A model generated the notes under the pieces. The model was not told where the DNA came from. It saw only the letters and a program-made list of their open reading frames with translations, and did not search any database. From Candidatus Nomurabacteria bacterium UBA5155 (lineage in GTDB: Bacteria > Patescibacteriota > Minisyncoccia > Phycocordibacterales > UBA9973): a DNA stretch of 11,824 nucleotides. Below are positions 6,367-11,824 of the stretch, piece by piece (within the stretch, counting starts at the first letter, position 1; each line of letters starts with the position of its first letter). The stretch is taken from NCBI GenBank assembly GCA_002413705.1, contig DHXN01000007.1, positions 18,068-29,891 of the forward strand, written 5' to 3'. The position numbers and the translations under genes are program-made.

Positions 6367-7428
6367 ATGCATGAATCTCGTTTGATCCGTATTAGCACCG
6401 ACACCATGATTCGGGCAATTTTACTGATCGTGGCAGCACTATTACTCTTTAAAATAAAGGATATTTTGTTGTTAATCCTGGTCTCCATCGTCATTGCCTC
6501 TTTTGTCGAAGCGGGAGTGCGTATGTTCAAGTCATGGGGCATAAATAGAACGCTTTCCGTGCCGATCATTTTCACTGTTGTGATCGGACTCATTGCCACT
6601 ATTTTTTACACATTTGTGCCGATTGTGGTTAGAGAACTTTCTGGTGTGCTGACGTCAGTGCTGCAATATCTGCCGAACAGCGCACCGGTCAACAATGCTT
6701 CAATTGAGAGCGTCAGCAGTTTTATTTCAAGTATCACGCACCAGACATCACTGGCCGATATCCTCAGTAACGTGAAGTCCAGCACTTCAATGCTTTCAGC
6801 CGGAGCAACAACATTCATCGGCTCTACATTTGGCGGACTGCTCGATGTTGTTCTCGTCATTGTGATGTCGTTTTATCTTTCGATTCAAGAGAAGGGTATT
6901 GATAATTTTTTGCGCATTCTGACACCGTTAAAACATGAACACTATGTCGTGAGTTTATGGAATCGCACGCAGCACAAAATTGGATTGTGGTTCAAGGGAC
7001 AGCTGTTGCTCGGTTTGATTGTTGGCGCAATTACCATTGTCGTGCTGGCATTATTCGGTGTGCAATATTCATTTTTGATTGGCTTGGTGACCGGACTGGC
7101 AGAACTCATTCCATTTGGAGTGATCTTTGCGGCGGTACCGGCGATTTTGTTTGCAGTTATTGATGGAGGATTCATTTTGGCATTGAAAGTATTTATCTTT
7201 TATATTGTTATTCAACAAATCGAAAACTACGTACTCAGTCCAGTGGTGGCACATCGTACCGTTGGCATCCCGCCGCTGGTTGTGTTGTTGTCATTCTTGA
7301 TAGGTATTACCGTTGCCGGCATTTGGGGAGCGATCATCGCAATTCCTGTGGCAGTATTTATTTTGGAATACATCAGTGATGTCGAAAAACAAAAATTGGT
7401 ACCGATTACCATCAACAACGGACAATAA
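6367..7428 (+). CDS. AI-2E family transporter (integral membrane permease)
   Basis: A 353-residue protein with several hydrophobic helices. They begin with two near residues 15-50, another near 62-88, one near 145-172, and a densely hydrophobic C-terminal half with two or three more from about 210 onward. The closing region G-I-P-P-L-V-V-L-L-S-F-L-I-G, then G-I-W-G-A-I-I-A-I-P-V-A, is the signature of the AI-2E/YdiK/TqsA family (PF01594). The family was named for export of the signal autoinducer-2, but members also include Na+/H+ antiporters and many of unknown substrate, so transport of AI-2 here should not be assumed. It lies in the cytoplasmic membrane. The gene starts 29 bases after the peptidase stop with a leaderless-type promoter, and metG follows 20 bases later. 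Confidence 0.9.
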   Translation: MHESRLIRISTDTMIRAILLIVAALLLFKIKDILLLILVSIVIASFVEAGVRMFKSWGINRTLSVPIIFTVVIGLIATIFYTFVPIVVRELSGVLTSVLQYLPNSAPVNNASIESVSSFISSITHQTSLADILSNVKSSTSMLSAGATTFIGSTFGGLLDVVLVIVMSFYLSIQEKGIDNFLRILTPLKHEHYVVSLWNRTQHKIGLWFKGQLLLGLIVGAITIVVLALFGVQYSFLIGLVTGLAELIPFGVIFAAVPAILFAVIDGGFILALKVFIFYIVIQQIENYVLSPVVAHRTVGIPPLVVLLSFLIGITVAGIWGAIIAIPVAVFILEYISDVEKQKLVPITINNGQ

Positions 7429-7448
7429 ATAACGAACAGTAAACATTC

Positions 7449-8936
7449 ATGGAAAAAACTTTTTATATTACAACAACACTTCCGTACGTGAACAATGATC
7501 CTCATGTCGGCTTTGCCATGGAAATTATTCGCGCCGACACCATCGCGCGATACAAAATGCTGCAAGGCTATGATGTGTTTTTCAACACCGGTACCGATGA
7601 ACACGGCAGCAAGCTCTATATTGAAGCACAGAAGCAGGGTATTCCTGTACAGGAATACGTTGATGGCTATGCAGCTAAATTTAAAGGACTTGTTGGTCTT
7701 TTGAATATCACCCTATCAGTACACTTCATCCGTACCACCGACGAACCTCATATCAAGGCTGCTCAAGTATTTTGGAACAAAGTTAACGATAATGGATATA
7801 TATACAAGAAACAGTATCAGACAAAATACTGTACTGGATGCGAACTAGAGAAGACTGATTCAGAAGTTGATGAAAATGATTGCTGTTTGATTCACGTTGG
7901 CAGAAAGGTTGAGTACATTGATGAGGAAAACTATTTCTTCGCATATTCAAAGTTGGCAGACAAACTGCAAGCATTTTATGATGCGCATCCGACATTCGTC
8001 ATTCCGGATTTTCGTTACAATGAAATGAAATCATTCCTCAAAAATGGATTGCATGATTTCTCCATCTCCCGCGTGGCTGAGAAAATGCCGTGGGGTATTC
8101 CCGTGCCAGGAGATGAGACACAAGTCATGTACGTCTGGTTTGATGCGCTGGTAAACTACATCTCAACATTGGGCTATCCGTTGTTGGAAGATGATTTTGA
8201 AAAATATTGGGTACGCGGCACGCCGGTGCAATTTTGCGGCAAAGATAACACTCGTCAGCAAGCTTCAATGTGGCAAGCTATGCTGATCGCGGCAGATCTG
8301 CCAAACAGCGCGCATATTGTGGTAAACGGATTTATCAATGCTGGAGGCGGTATCAAAATGTCCAAATCGATCGGCAATGTCATCAATCCGTACGATGTAG
8401 TAGAGCGATTTGAAACGGTAGCGGGCAATCTTAGTGCCGACGTCTTGAGATATTTCCTATTGCGTCACATGAATTCCTTTGAAGATTCGGATGCCACCAA
8501 CACGCTTATTGATGAAGCATATACCGCAAACCTTTGTAACGGTCTGGGCAATTTGGTCTCTCGTATCATGAAAATGGTGGTGAGCTACGAAGTCAGCTAT
8601 ATTCTTCCTGGAGAAGAAGACCTACTGGAATTCGATGATGCTGTGCCGGAAGATTTTCATACCAAGATCGACCAGTTTGATTTGAAGTCTGCTATGGATG
8701 ACATTTGGCGTGAAGTAAATTCATTGGATTGGCTGATCCAAAATAAGGAACCATTCAAATTGGCAAAGACTGATATGCCTGAAGCGCAGCGCATTGTCGG
8801 CGATCTTGCTATTCGCCTATACATCATCGGATTTTTGTTGCAGCCGTTTATGCCGAATACCGCGAATGTAATTATGGAATTGGTGAAGGAAAAAAAGTCT
8901 CCAGAAAAACCTCTCTTTAACAGACTTACTGCATAG
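7449..8936 (+). CDS. metG: Methionyl-tRNA synthetase
   Basis: A 495-residue class I synthetase that charges tRNA-Met, including the initiator (EC 6.1.1.10). The HIGH-equivalent is PHVGF, with His at residue 19, in the N-terminal Rossmann fold. The zinc knuckle in the connective peptide keeps C128-x2-C131 and the C145/C146...H149 group, followed by YIDEENYFF. KMSKS is perfect at 303-307 (GGGIKMSKSIGN). An alpha-helical anticodon-binding domain follows. The protein stops after it, so the C-terminal Trbp111-like tRNA-binding domain of longer MetRS is absent, as in many compact bacterial versions. The start is ATG 7449, 20 bases after the permease stop, with no SD and only a weak -10-like sequence (AACAGT, 7435-7440). 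tatD follows 7 bases downstream, a common pairing. Confidence 0.96.
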   Translation: MEKTFYITTTLPYVNNDPHVGFAMEIIRADTIARYKMLQGYDVFFNTGTDEHGSKLYIEAQKQGIPVQEYVDGYAAKFKGLVGLLNITLSVHFIRTTDEPHIKAAQVFWNKVNDNGYIYKKQYQTKYCTGCELEKTDSEVDENDCCLIHVGRKVEYIDEENYFFAYSKLADKLQAFYDAHPTFVIPDFRYNEMKSFLKNGLHDFSISRVAEKMPWGIPVPGDETQVMYVWFDALVNYISTLGYPLLEDDFEKYWVRGTPVQFCGKDNTRQQASMWQAMLIAADLPNSAHIVVNGFINAGGGIKMSKSIGNVINPYDVVERFETVAGNLSADVLRYFLLRHMNSFEDSDATNTLIDEAYTANLCNGLGNLVSRIMKMVVSYEVSYILPGEEDLLEFDDAVPEDFHTKIDQFDLKSAMDDIWREVNSLDWLIQNKEPFKLAKTDMPEAQRIVGDLAIRLYIIGFLLQPFMPNTANVIMELVKEKKSPEKPLFNRLTA

Positions 8937-8943
8937 TTAGATT

Positions 8944-9762
8944 ATGAAAATCATAGACACACACTCACACTACAACCTTGCGCAGTTCGATGAAGATCGG
9001 GAAATGGCCATTGCGCGCATGGCAGAAGCAGGGGTGGGAACTATTTGTGTCGGTATTGATTTGGAAACGAGTAAGTTGGCAGTGGAGATTGCTGTCGACA
9101 ATGAAAATATTTGGGCATGCGTTGGGCAACATCCGACAGAATGGAAACAGGAATTTGATATTACGGAATTTACCGATCTGTCCAAAGGAACAAAGGTTGT
9201 GGCGATAGGCGAGTGTGGGCTGGACTATTTTCGCCCGGAAGACAAGTCGTACAAATCAGAACAAGTAGTGATCTTTCGAAGACAGATTGAGCTAGCAATA
9301 GAACACAACCTGCCATTGATGCTGCACATCAGACCAGAGATGAATACGATGACTGCATACGAAGATGCTTTGGATATTTTGGAAGAATATCAAAAAGATA
9401 TTCTCGCTGAAAATGGGGAAACTGCTCGCCAGGCTTTGCGTGGCACCGCGCATTTCTTCGCCGGTGACACTGCAATCGCTCAGCGTTTTTTGGATCTTGG
9501 CTTTTATATTTCATTCTCTGGTGTGGTCACGTTTGTGAAGGAGTATGAGGCGACGGTCGCATTTGTACCCTTGGACCGCATCCTGAGCGAAACTGACGCG
9601 CCATTTGCCGCACCTGCACCTCATCGCGGTCAGCGCAATGAACCGTCCTATGTGACCGAGATCGTCAAAAAAATAGCTGAAATAAAGGAAATTCCACTCC
9701 AGGACGCTCAAGAACAGCTTTTACAAAACGCAGCCACTCTGTTTACAAAAGCCGCCTTTTAA
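8944..9762 (+). CDS. tatD: TatD family metal-dependent DNase
   Basis: A 272-residue TIM-barrel hydrolase of the TatD family (amidohydrolase-like). The expected ligands are all present: THSH (His7, His9), GECGLDY (Glu90), the His of MLHIR (128), the His of GTAHFF (170) and SETDAP (Asp218). PHRGQRNEPSYV near the end is also typical. Family members are 3'-5' exonucleases acting on DNA (and RNA) in repair and DNA turnover in the cytoplasm. It begins 7 bases after metG. CATAGT at 8932-8937, which includes metG's stop codon, would place +1 at the ATG if used as a -10, but it matches only four of six bases. The promoter for rpsF is embedded in its last codons. Confidence 0.93.
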   Translation: MKIIDTHSHYNLAQFDEDREMAIARMAEAGVGTICVGIDLETSKLAVEIAVDNENIWACVGQHPTEWKQEFDITEFTDLSKGTKVVAIGECGLDYFRPEDKSYKSEQVVIFRRQIELAIEHNLPLMLHIRPEMNTMTAYEDALDILEEYQKDILAENGETARQALRGTAHFFAGDTAIAQRFLDLGFYISFSGVVTFVKEYEATVAFVPLDRILSETDAPFAAPAPHRGQRNEPSYVTEIVKKIAEIKEIPLQDAQEQLLQNAATLFTKAAF

Positions 9763-9770
9763 AGTACTAT
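9742..9770 (+). promoter_or_regulatory. Promoter of the rpsF-ssb-rpsR operon
   Basis: TTTACA (-35, 9742-9747, one mismatch from consensus), a 17-bp spacer, and TACTAT (-10, 9765-9770). The predicted +1 is about 9777. It overlaps the end and stop codon of tatD. Unlike others in the window it would produce a leader of about 80 bases before rpsF. A second -10-like TATAAT at 9851-9856 lies too close to the rpsF ATG to place +1 before it. Confidence 0.65.
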
Positions 9771-9776
9771 GTGCCG

Positions 9777-9857
9777 GTAGCCCCCGTTTCTCCCGCGCAT
9801 TGCAACGGAGACTTGGTCCGAAGCGGGCTCATATATTAAAAATAGACATATATAATC
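9777..9857 (+). promoter_or_regulatory. Foldable 5' leader of rpsF; candidate S6:S18 autoregulatory site
   Basis: The 81-base leader can form an outer stem AGCCC (9779-9783) with GGGCT (9825-9829). An inner stem pairs 9789-9795 with 9806-9811 (TCTCC with GGAGA, plus G-C after a bulged C). They are separated by an asymmetric internal loop whose 3' strand (9812-9824) contains CCG at 9818-9820. Known bacterial rpsF leaders bind the S6:S18 complex through a hairpin with an exposed CCG that mimics 16S rRNA helix 22. The operon here encodes both S6 and S18, so the context fits. The pairing is done by eye and conservation was not tested. Confidence 0.4.
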
Positions 9858-10340
9858 ATGTCAGAAGAAAATCGCACGTATGAACTTGGATACATTCTCG
9901 TACCAACTGTTCCAGAAAGTGAAGTAGCGACAGCCGTTACAACACTGAAAACTGCTCTTGCAGCGGTGGAAGGAACCGTTCTATCAGAAAGTGAAACTGA
10001 GTTCATCGATCTTGCTTACCAGATCGAAAAAAATGTAAAAAGTAAGAAAATGAAGTGGAATCAAGGATACTTTGGTTGGATTAAATTCACCGCAGCTCCT
10101 GAAACACTTGAAGCATTGAAAAAATCATTGGATGCAAATCTTGAATTGATGCGCTACATGCTGATCAAAACAGACGTTGAAAACAATGTTGTGTTCAAAA
10201 AGCCAAAAGTTGAAGCAGTTCGCGACAATGGCACACCATCAGAATCAGAAGAGTCACAAATCTCTGGCGATCCTGCAGAAGATGAAGAAGTGCACGAAAC
10301 ACTTCCAGACGTCGTTGAAGACATGACTGTCGAAGCGTAA
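9858..10340 (+). CDS. rpsF: Small ribosomal subunit protein S6 (bS6) with acidic C-terminal extension
   Basis: A 160-residue protein. Residues 1 to about 105 match bS6: an N-terminal TYELGYILVP strand, an alpha-helix, then the KKMKWNQGYFGWIKF strand region and LMRYMLIKTDV. bS6 pairs with bS18 on the platform of the 30S subunit at 16S rRNA helix 22. The usual protein is about 95-100 residues. The last roughly 50 here form a low-complexity acidic tail rich in Glu, Asp, Ser and Pro (for example SESEESQ, AEDEEVHE), probably disordered. It is the first gene of the standard rpsF-ssb-rpsR order, with a separate promoter and structured leader upstream. No SD precedes the ATG. Confidence 0.93.
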   Translation: MSEENRTYELGYILVPTVPESEVATAVTTLKTALAAVEGTVLSESETEFIDLAYQIEKNVKSKKMKWNQGYFGWIKFTAAPETLEALKKSLDANLELMRYMLIKTDVENNVVFKKPKVEAVRDNGTPSESEESQISGDPAEDEEVHETLPDVVEDMTVEA

Positions 10341-10351
10341 TGCTCTATAAT
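10323..10351 (+). promoter_or_regulatory. Internal promoter for ssb-rpsR
   Basis: ATGACT (-35, 10323-10328, inside the end of rpsF), a 17-bp spacer, and a perfect TATAAT -10 (10346-10351). The predicted +1 is about 10358, leaving an AT-rich leader of 26 bases with no SD before the ssb ATG. It would allow ssb and rpsR to be made independently of rpsF. Confidence 0.55.
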
Positions 10352-10366
10352 AGAATTATTATTCTA
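10351..10366. repeat. Short inverted repeat over the ssb promoter start region
   Basis: TAGAAT (10351-10356) and ATTCTA (10361-10366) are perfect 6-bp inverted arms around TATT. The repeat begins on the last base of the -10 hexamer and spans the predicted TSS, where an operator could act. The arms are short and AT-rich, so chance is quite possible. Confidence 0.35.
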
Positions 10367-10383
10367 ATCCTTAATTAATTACC

Positions 10384-10875
10384 ATGTATCTCAACAAAGT
10401 ATTTCTCATCGGTAACCTTACTCGTGATCCAGAACTCAAAGCCCTTCCATCAGGCATCAAAGTAACCAGTATTTCAATGGCTACCAATCGCGTATGGAAA
10501 GACCAGGCAGGCGCTCGCCAAGAAGCAACCGAATATCACAACGTTGTGGCATTTGGTCGCCAGGCTGAAAACCTTGCCCAGTATGCTCGAAAGGGCAGCT
10601 CATTGTTCGTGGAAGGACGCATCCAGACTCGCAGTTGGGATGGCCAGGACGGCAAGAAAAATTACCGCACTGAAATTATCATCGACAACTTCCAATTTGG
10701 TCCCAAAGCAGGAGGCTTTGGAGAAGGATCCAACAATGGAGCTTCTGCAGCCCGTCCTGTGAGCAGTGGATCGGGGATATCAGACGGTGAAGCGCCTCAG
10801 AAGAGCGCGCCAGCTGATCTCGATACTATTGAATATCCCGATGAAGAAATAAATCTTGAAGACATACCATTCTAA
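10384..10875 (+). CDS. ssb: Single-stranded DNA-binding protein
   Basis: A 163-residue SSB. The N-terminal OB fold spans about residues 1-108: [20 protein letters not shown] at the start, then [20 protein letters not shown] and [16 protein letters not shown] Gly/Ser/Pro-rich linker follows, and the tip [10 protein letters not shown] matches the conserved acidic D-x-I-P-F tail through which SSB recruits repair and replication proteins, potentially including the RecO encoded upstream. It coats single-stranded DNA, usually as a homotetramer. It stands between rpsF and rpsR as in most bacteria, with a TATAAT promoter of its own in the 43-base gap. rpsR starts 4 bases after the stop. Confidence 0.95.
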   Translation: MYLNKVFLIGNLTRDPELKALPSGIKVTSISMATNRVWKDQAGARQEATEYHNVVAFGRQAENLAQYARKGSSLFVEGRIQTRSWDGQDGKKNYRTEIIIDNFQFGPKAGGFGEGSNNGASAARPVSSGSGISDGEAPQKSAPADLDTIEYPDEEINLEDIPF

Positions 10876-10879
10876 TCTT

Positions 10880-11080
10880 ATGAAAAACGACTATTTTAAC
10901 TCAAATAACATTGCGTTCATCGACTACAAAGATGTTGAAAGCCTCAAACGGTTCTTGAACCCAAACGGCCGCATCTTGTCTCGTCGCCGCACCGGTCTGA
11001 CTGCAAAGAACCAGCGTTCTTTCGCAGAAGCAGTGAAGCGCGCGCGATTCATGGCGCTCTTGCCGTTTATCGTGAACTAA
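10880..11080 (+). CDS. rpsR: Small ribosomal subunit protein S18 (bS18)
   Basis: A 66-residue protein matching the core of bS18. It starts [20 protein letters not shown], then [12 protein letters not shown], and ends with the signature [13 protein letters not shown] basic stretch and the helix [15 protein letters not shown]. bS18 binds 16S rRNA with bS6 on the 30S platform. I chose ATG 10880, 4 bases after the ssb stop, over an in-frame ATG at 10856 inside ssb, because the N-terminus is then typical. In most bacteria rplI follows; here a strong terminator comes 11 bases after the stop and no L9 gene is present. Confidence 0.94.
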   Translation: MKNDYFNSNNIAFIDYKDVESLKRFLNPNGRILSRRRTGLTAKNQRSFAEAVKRARFMALLPFIVN

Positions 11081-11091
11081 ATGTTACAGCA

Positions 11092-11124
11092 AAAAAGGGC
11101 GACCCCTGCGGGGTCGCCCTTTTT
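11092..11124 (+). terminator. Strong intrinsic terminator of the rpsF-ssb-rpsR operon
   Basis: Perfect 15-bp arms (11092-11106 and 11110-11124) with a GC-rich core GGGCGACCCC/GGGGTCGCCC around a TGC loop, flanked by A5 and T5 tracts. It lies 11 bases after the rpsR stop and separates the ribosomal operon from the toxin-antitoxin locus. Confidence 0.95.
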
Positions 11125-11147
11125 GTATTTCTTCATATTTTAGCTTC

Positions 11148-11177
11148 TTGACTTTAATATAGCAATTTTGCTATATT
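11148..11177 (+). promoter_or_regulatory. Promoter of the higBA-like toxin-antitoxin operon
   Basis: TTGACT (-35, 11148-11153), an 18-bp spacer, and TATATT (-10, 11172-11177). The predicted +1 is 11184, 32 bases before the toxin ATG. The -10 and nearly all of the spacer are covered by a long palindrome. Confidence 0.7.
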
Positions 11178-11178
11178 A
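11155..11178. promoter_or_regulatory. Palindromic operator overlapping the toxin-antitoxin promoter
   Basis: A perfect palindrome with 11-base arms: TAATATAGCAA (11155-11165) and TTGCTATATTA (11168-11178) around TT. It begins one base after the -35 hexamer and includes the entire -10. HigA-type antitoxins have a helix-turn-helix and repress their own operon through such inverted repeats, so this is very likely the autoregulatory operator for the antitoxin at 11523. As RNA it would be a weak AU-rich hairpin without a T tract, so a terminator is unlikely. Confidence 0.75.
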
Positions 11179-11215
11179 GTCTTATGCCCGATTAACAGAT
11201 AATTACACCTTTCAG

Positions 11216-11512
11216 ATGAGCAGATTTACGGCAGTGTATTTTGAAGAAGCAGAATCTTTTATTAAATCTATTCCAGAACCTGACAAGAGTAAAGTTCTGG
11301 CGGCAATAGATGCAATGCAAACAGATATCGAAGCGGTTCATATTAAAAGCATAAGGAGCACAATTAGGGAATTGATTGTAAAAAAATATAGAATATTGTT
11401 TTTTATAAAACATGACAGCATATACTTCACTAACGGATTTATTAAAAAGACTCAAAAGACTCCGCAGTATGAAATTGAATATGCTGAAAAAATCTTAAAA
11501 ATGATGAGATAA
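11216..11512 (+). CDS. higB: HigB-like toxin (RelE/ParE superfamily, phage Gp49-like family)
   Basis: A 98-residue basic protein. After an N-terminal helix pair, the region I-R-E-L-I-V-K-K-Y-R-I-L-F-F-I followed by FTNGFIKKTQKTPQYEIEYA is the signature of the Gp49-like HigB family (PF05973). Members of this fold are typically ribosome-dependent mRNA endonucleases that cut translated messages when the antitoxin is lost. The toxin comes first and the HTH antitoxin second, the order characteristic of higBA. The ATG lies 32 bases from the predicted TSS and has no SD. The stop is 10 bases before the antitoxin. The region is noticeably richer in A+T than the genes to its left, consistent with recent acquisition. 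Symbol given by family resemblance; activity is not proven. Confidence 0.88.
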   Translation: MSRFTAVYFEEAESFIKSIPEPDKSKVLAAIDAMQTDIEAVHIKSIRSTIRELIVKKYRILFFIKHDSIYFTNGFIKKTQKTPQYEIEYAEKILKMMR

Positions 11513-11522
11513 GAACAAAACC

Positions 11523-11824
11523 ATGAAAAAATATAAAGACATACACACATTACCAAAAATGTACACGCACGAAGAAGTGCTAAAAAGGGTATTAGTTTCC
11601 CAGGCTTCTAGAGATGCATACAATGAAGAGATATTGCGCCTACGTTTAGCAAGTCAGATAAGAAAGCTTAGAATCAAGCAGCAATTAACTCAAAAGGATT
11701 TAGCAGAACAAGCTAATATGCCCCAATCGGTAATTGCTCGAGTTGAAGGAGGAAACCATTCAATTTCGTTTAGTACACTTAGTAAAATTGTTTATGCTCT
11801 TGGAAAAGAAGTCCGATTAGTCAC
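11523..11824 (+). CDS. higA: HigA-like antitoxin, XRE-type helix-turn-helix (3' end outside window)
   Basis: The frame opens at ATG 11523 and runs off the window after 100 codons. Residues 1-40 are a helical N-terminal arm (MKKYKDIHTLPKMYTHEEVL at the start). An XRE/Cro-C1 domain follows: I-R-K-L-R-I-K-Q-Q-L-T-Q-K-D-L-A-E-Q-A, then MPQSVIARVEGG and STLSKIVYALGKEV. It should neutralise the toxin at 11216-11512 by binding it, and repress the operon through the palindrome at 11155-11178. It is 10 bases downstream of the toxin stop with no SD, so its translation may be coupled to the toxin. Only a few residues are probably missing, since the HTH is almost complete. Confidence 0.88.
   Translation, partial: MKKYKDIHTLPKMYTHEEVLKRVLVSQASRDAYNEEILRLRLASQIRKLRIKQQLTQKDLAEQANMPQSVIARVEGGNHSISFSTLSKIVYALGKEVRLV

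Noticed and set aside
9851..9856. TATAAT as a leaderless promoter for rpsF
   Set aside because: Only one base separates it from the ATG, so +1 would fall inside the coding sequence. The TTTACA-17-TACTAT promoter at 9742-9770 is much better.
10856..10879. Earlier in-frame start for rpsR inside ssb
   Set aside because: It would add eight residues encoded in the ssb tail; bS18 typically begins near the ATG at 10880.
11199..11215. Anti-SD-like sequence (CACCTTTC) just before the toxin ATG
   Set aside because: It resembles the 16S rRNA 3' tail rather than an SD and has no obvious partner. A short match like this is expected by chance.
1..11824. CRISPR arrays, tRNA genes, transposases or prophage genes
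   Set aside because: No regularly spaced repeats, cloverleaf-like sequences, transposase motifs or phage structural genes were seen on either strand.

Overview
The window looks like a chromosomal segment of a Patescibacteria (candidate phyla radiation) bacterium, most likely in the Parcubacteria group. The grounds are the gene set and its order (ileS, a metallo-beta-lactamase-fold hydrolase, recO, a large single-pass surface protein, an alpha2-type glycyl-tRNA synthetase, an M16 peptidase, an AI-2E family permease, metG, tatD, rpsF-ssb-rpsR), the tight packing, and the absence of rplI after rpsR. This assignment is inferred from family recognition and context, not from a database search.

Layout. 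Bases 1-189 are the 3' end of a probable ileS. A compact plus-strand run follows: MBL-fold hydrolase (201-923), short RecO (930-1502), a one-TM protein with an extracytoplasmic beta-rich repeat region (1516-3396), and glyS (3404-4780), closed by a hairpin terminator. From the opposite side, a small single-TM protein gene (4811-4981, minus strand, 56 aa) converges on that terminator. It diverges from the M16 peptidase gene across an 84-bp region holding back-to-back promoters. Then come the M16 peptidase (5066-6337), the AI-2E permease (6367-7428), metG (7449-8936) and tatD (8944-9762). The ribosomal/replication block rpsF (9858-10340), ssb (10384-10875) and rpsR (10880-11080) has its own consensus-like promoter, an approximately 80-nt foldable leader and a strong terminator. 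The last 700 bases are visibly richer in A+T and hold a HigB/HigA-type toxin-antitoxin pair. A long palindromic operator lies inside its promoter, and the antitoxin is cut by the window end.

Most of the genes are housekeeping: three aminoacyl-tRNA synthetases, two ribosomal proteins, DNA repair and single-strand binding. The M16 peptidase, the permease, the surface protein and the small membrane protein are envelope or proteolysis functions.

The most interesting signal is not a gene. None of the 13 start codons I could examine has a Shine-Dalgarno motif at normal spacing. Several genes instead have a sigma70-like -10 hexamer placed so that the predicted first transcribed base is at, or within 3 nt of, the A of the ATG. 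The cleanest cases are the M16 peptidase (5066) and the AI-2E permease (6367), each with a -35, a 17-bp spacer and a -10. This points to widespread leaderless transcription. Other points of note are the HigBA operator with a three-codon mini-ORF at the predicted TSS, and a possible S6:S18 autoregulatory leader.
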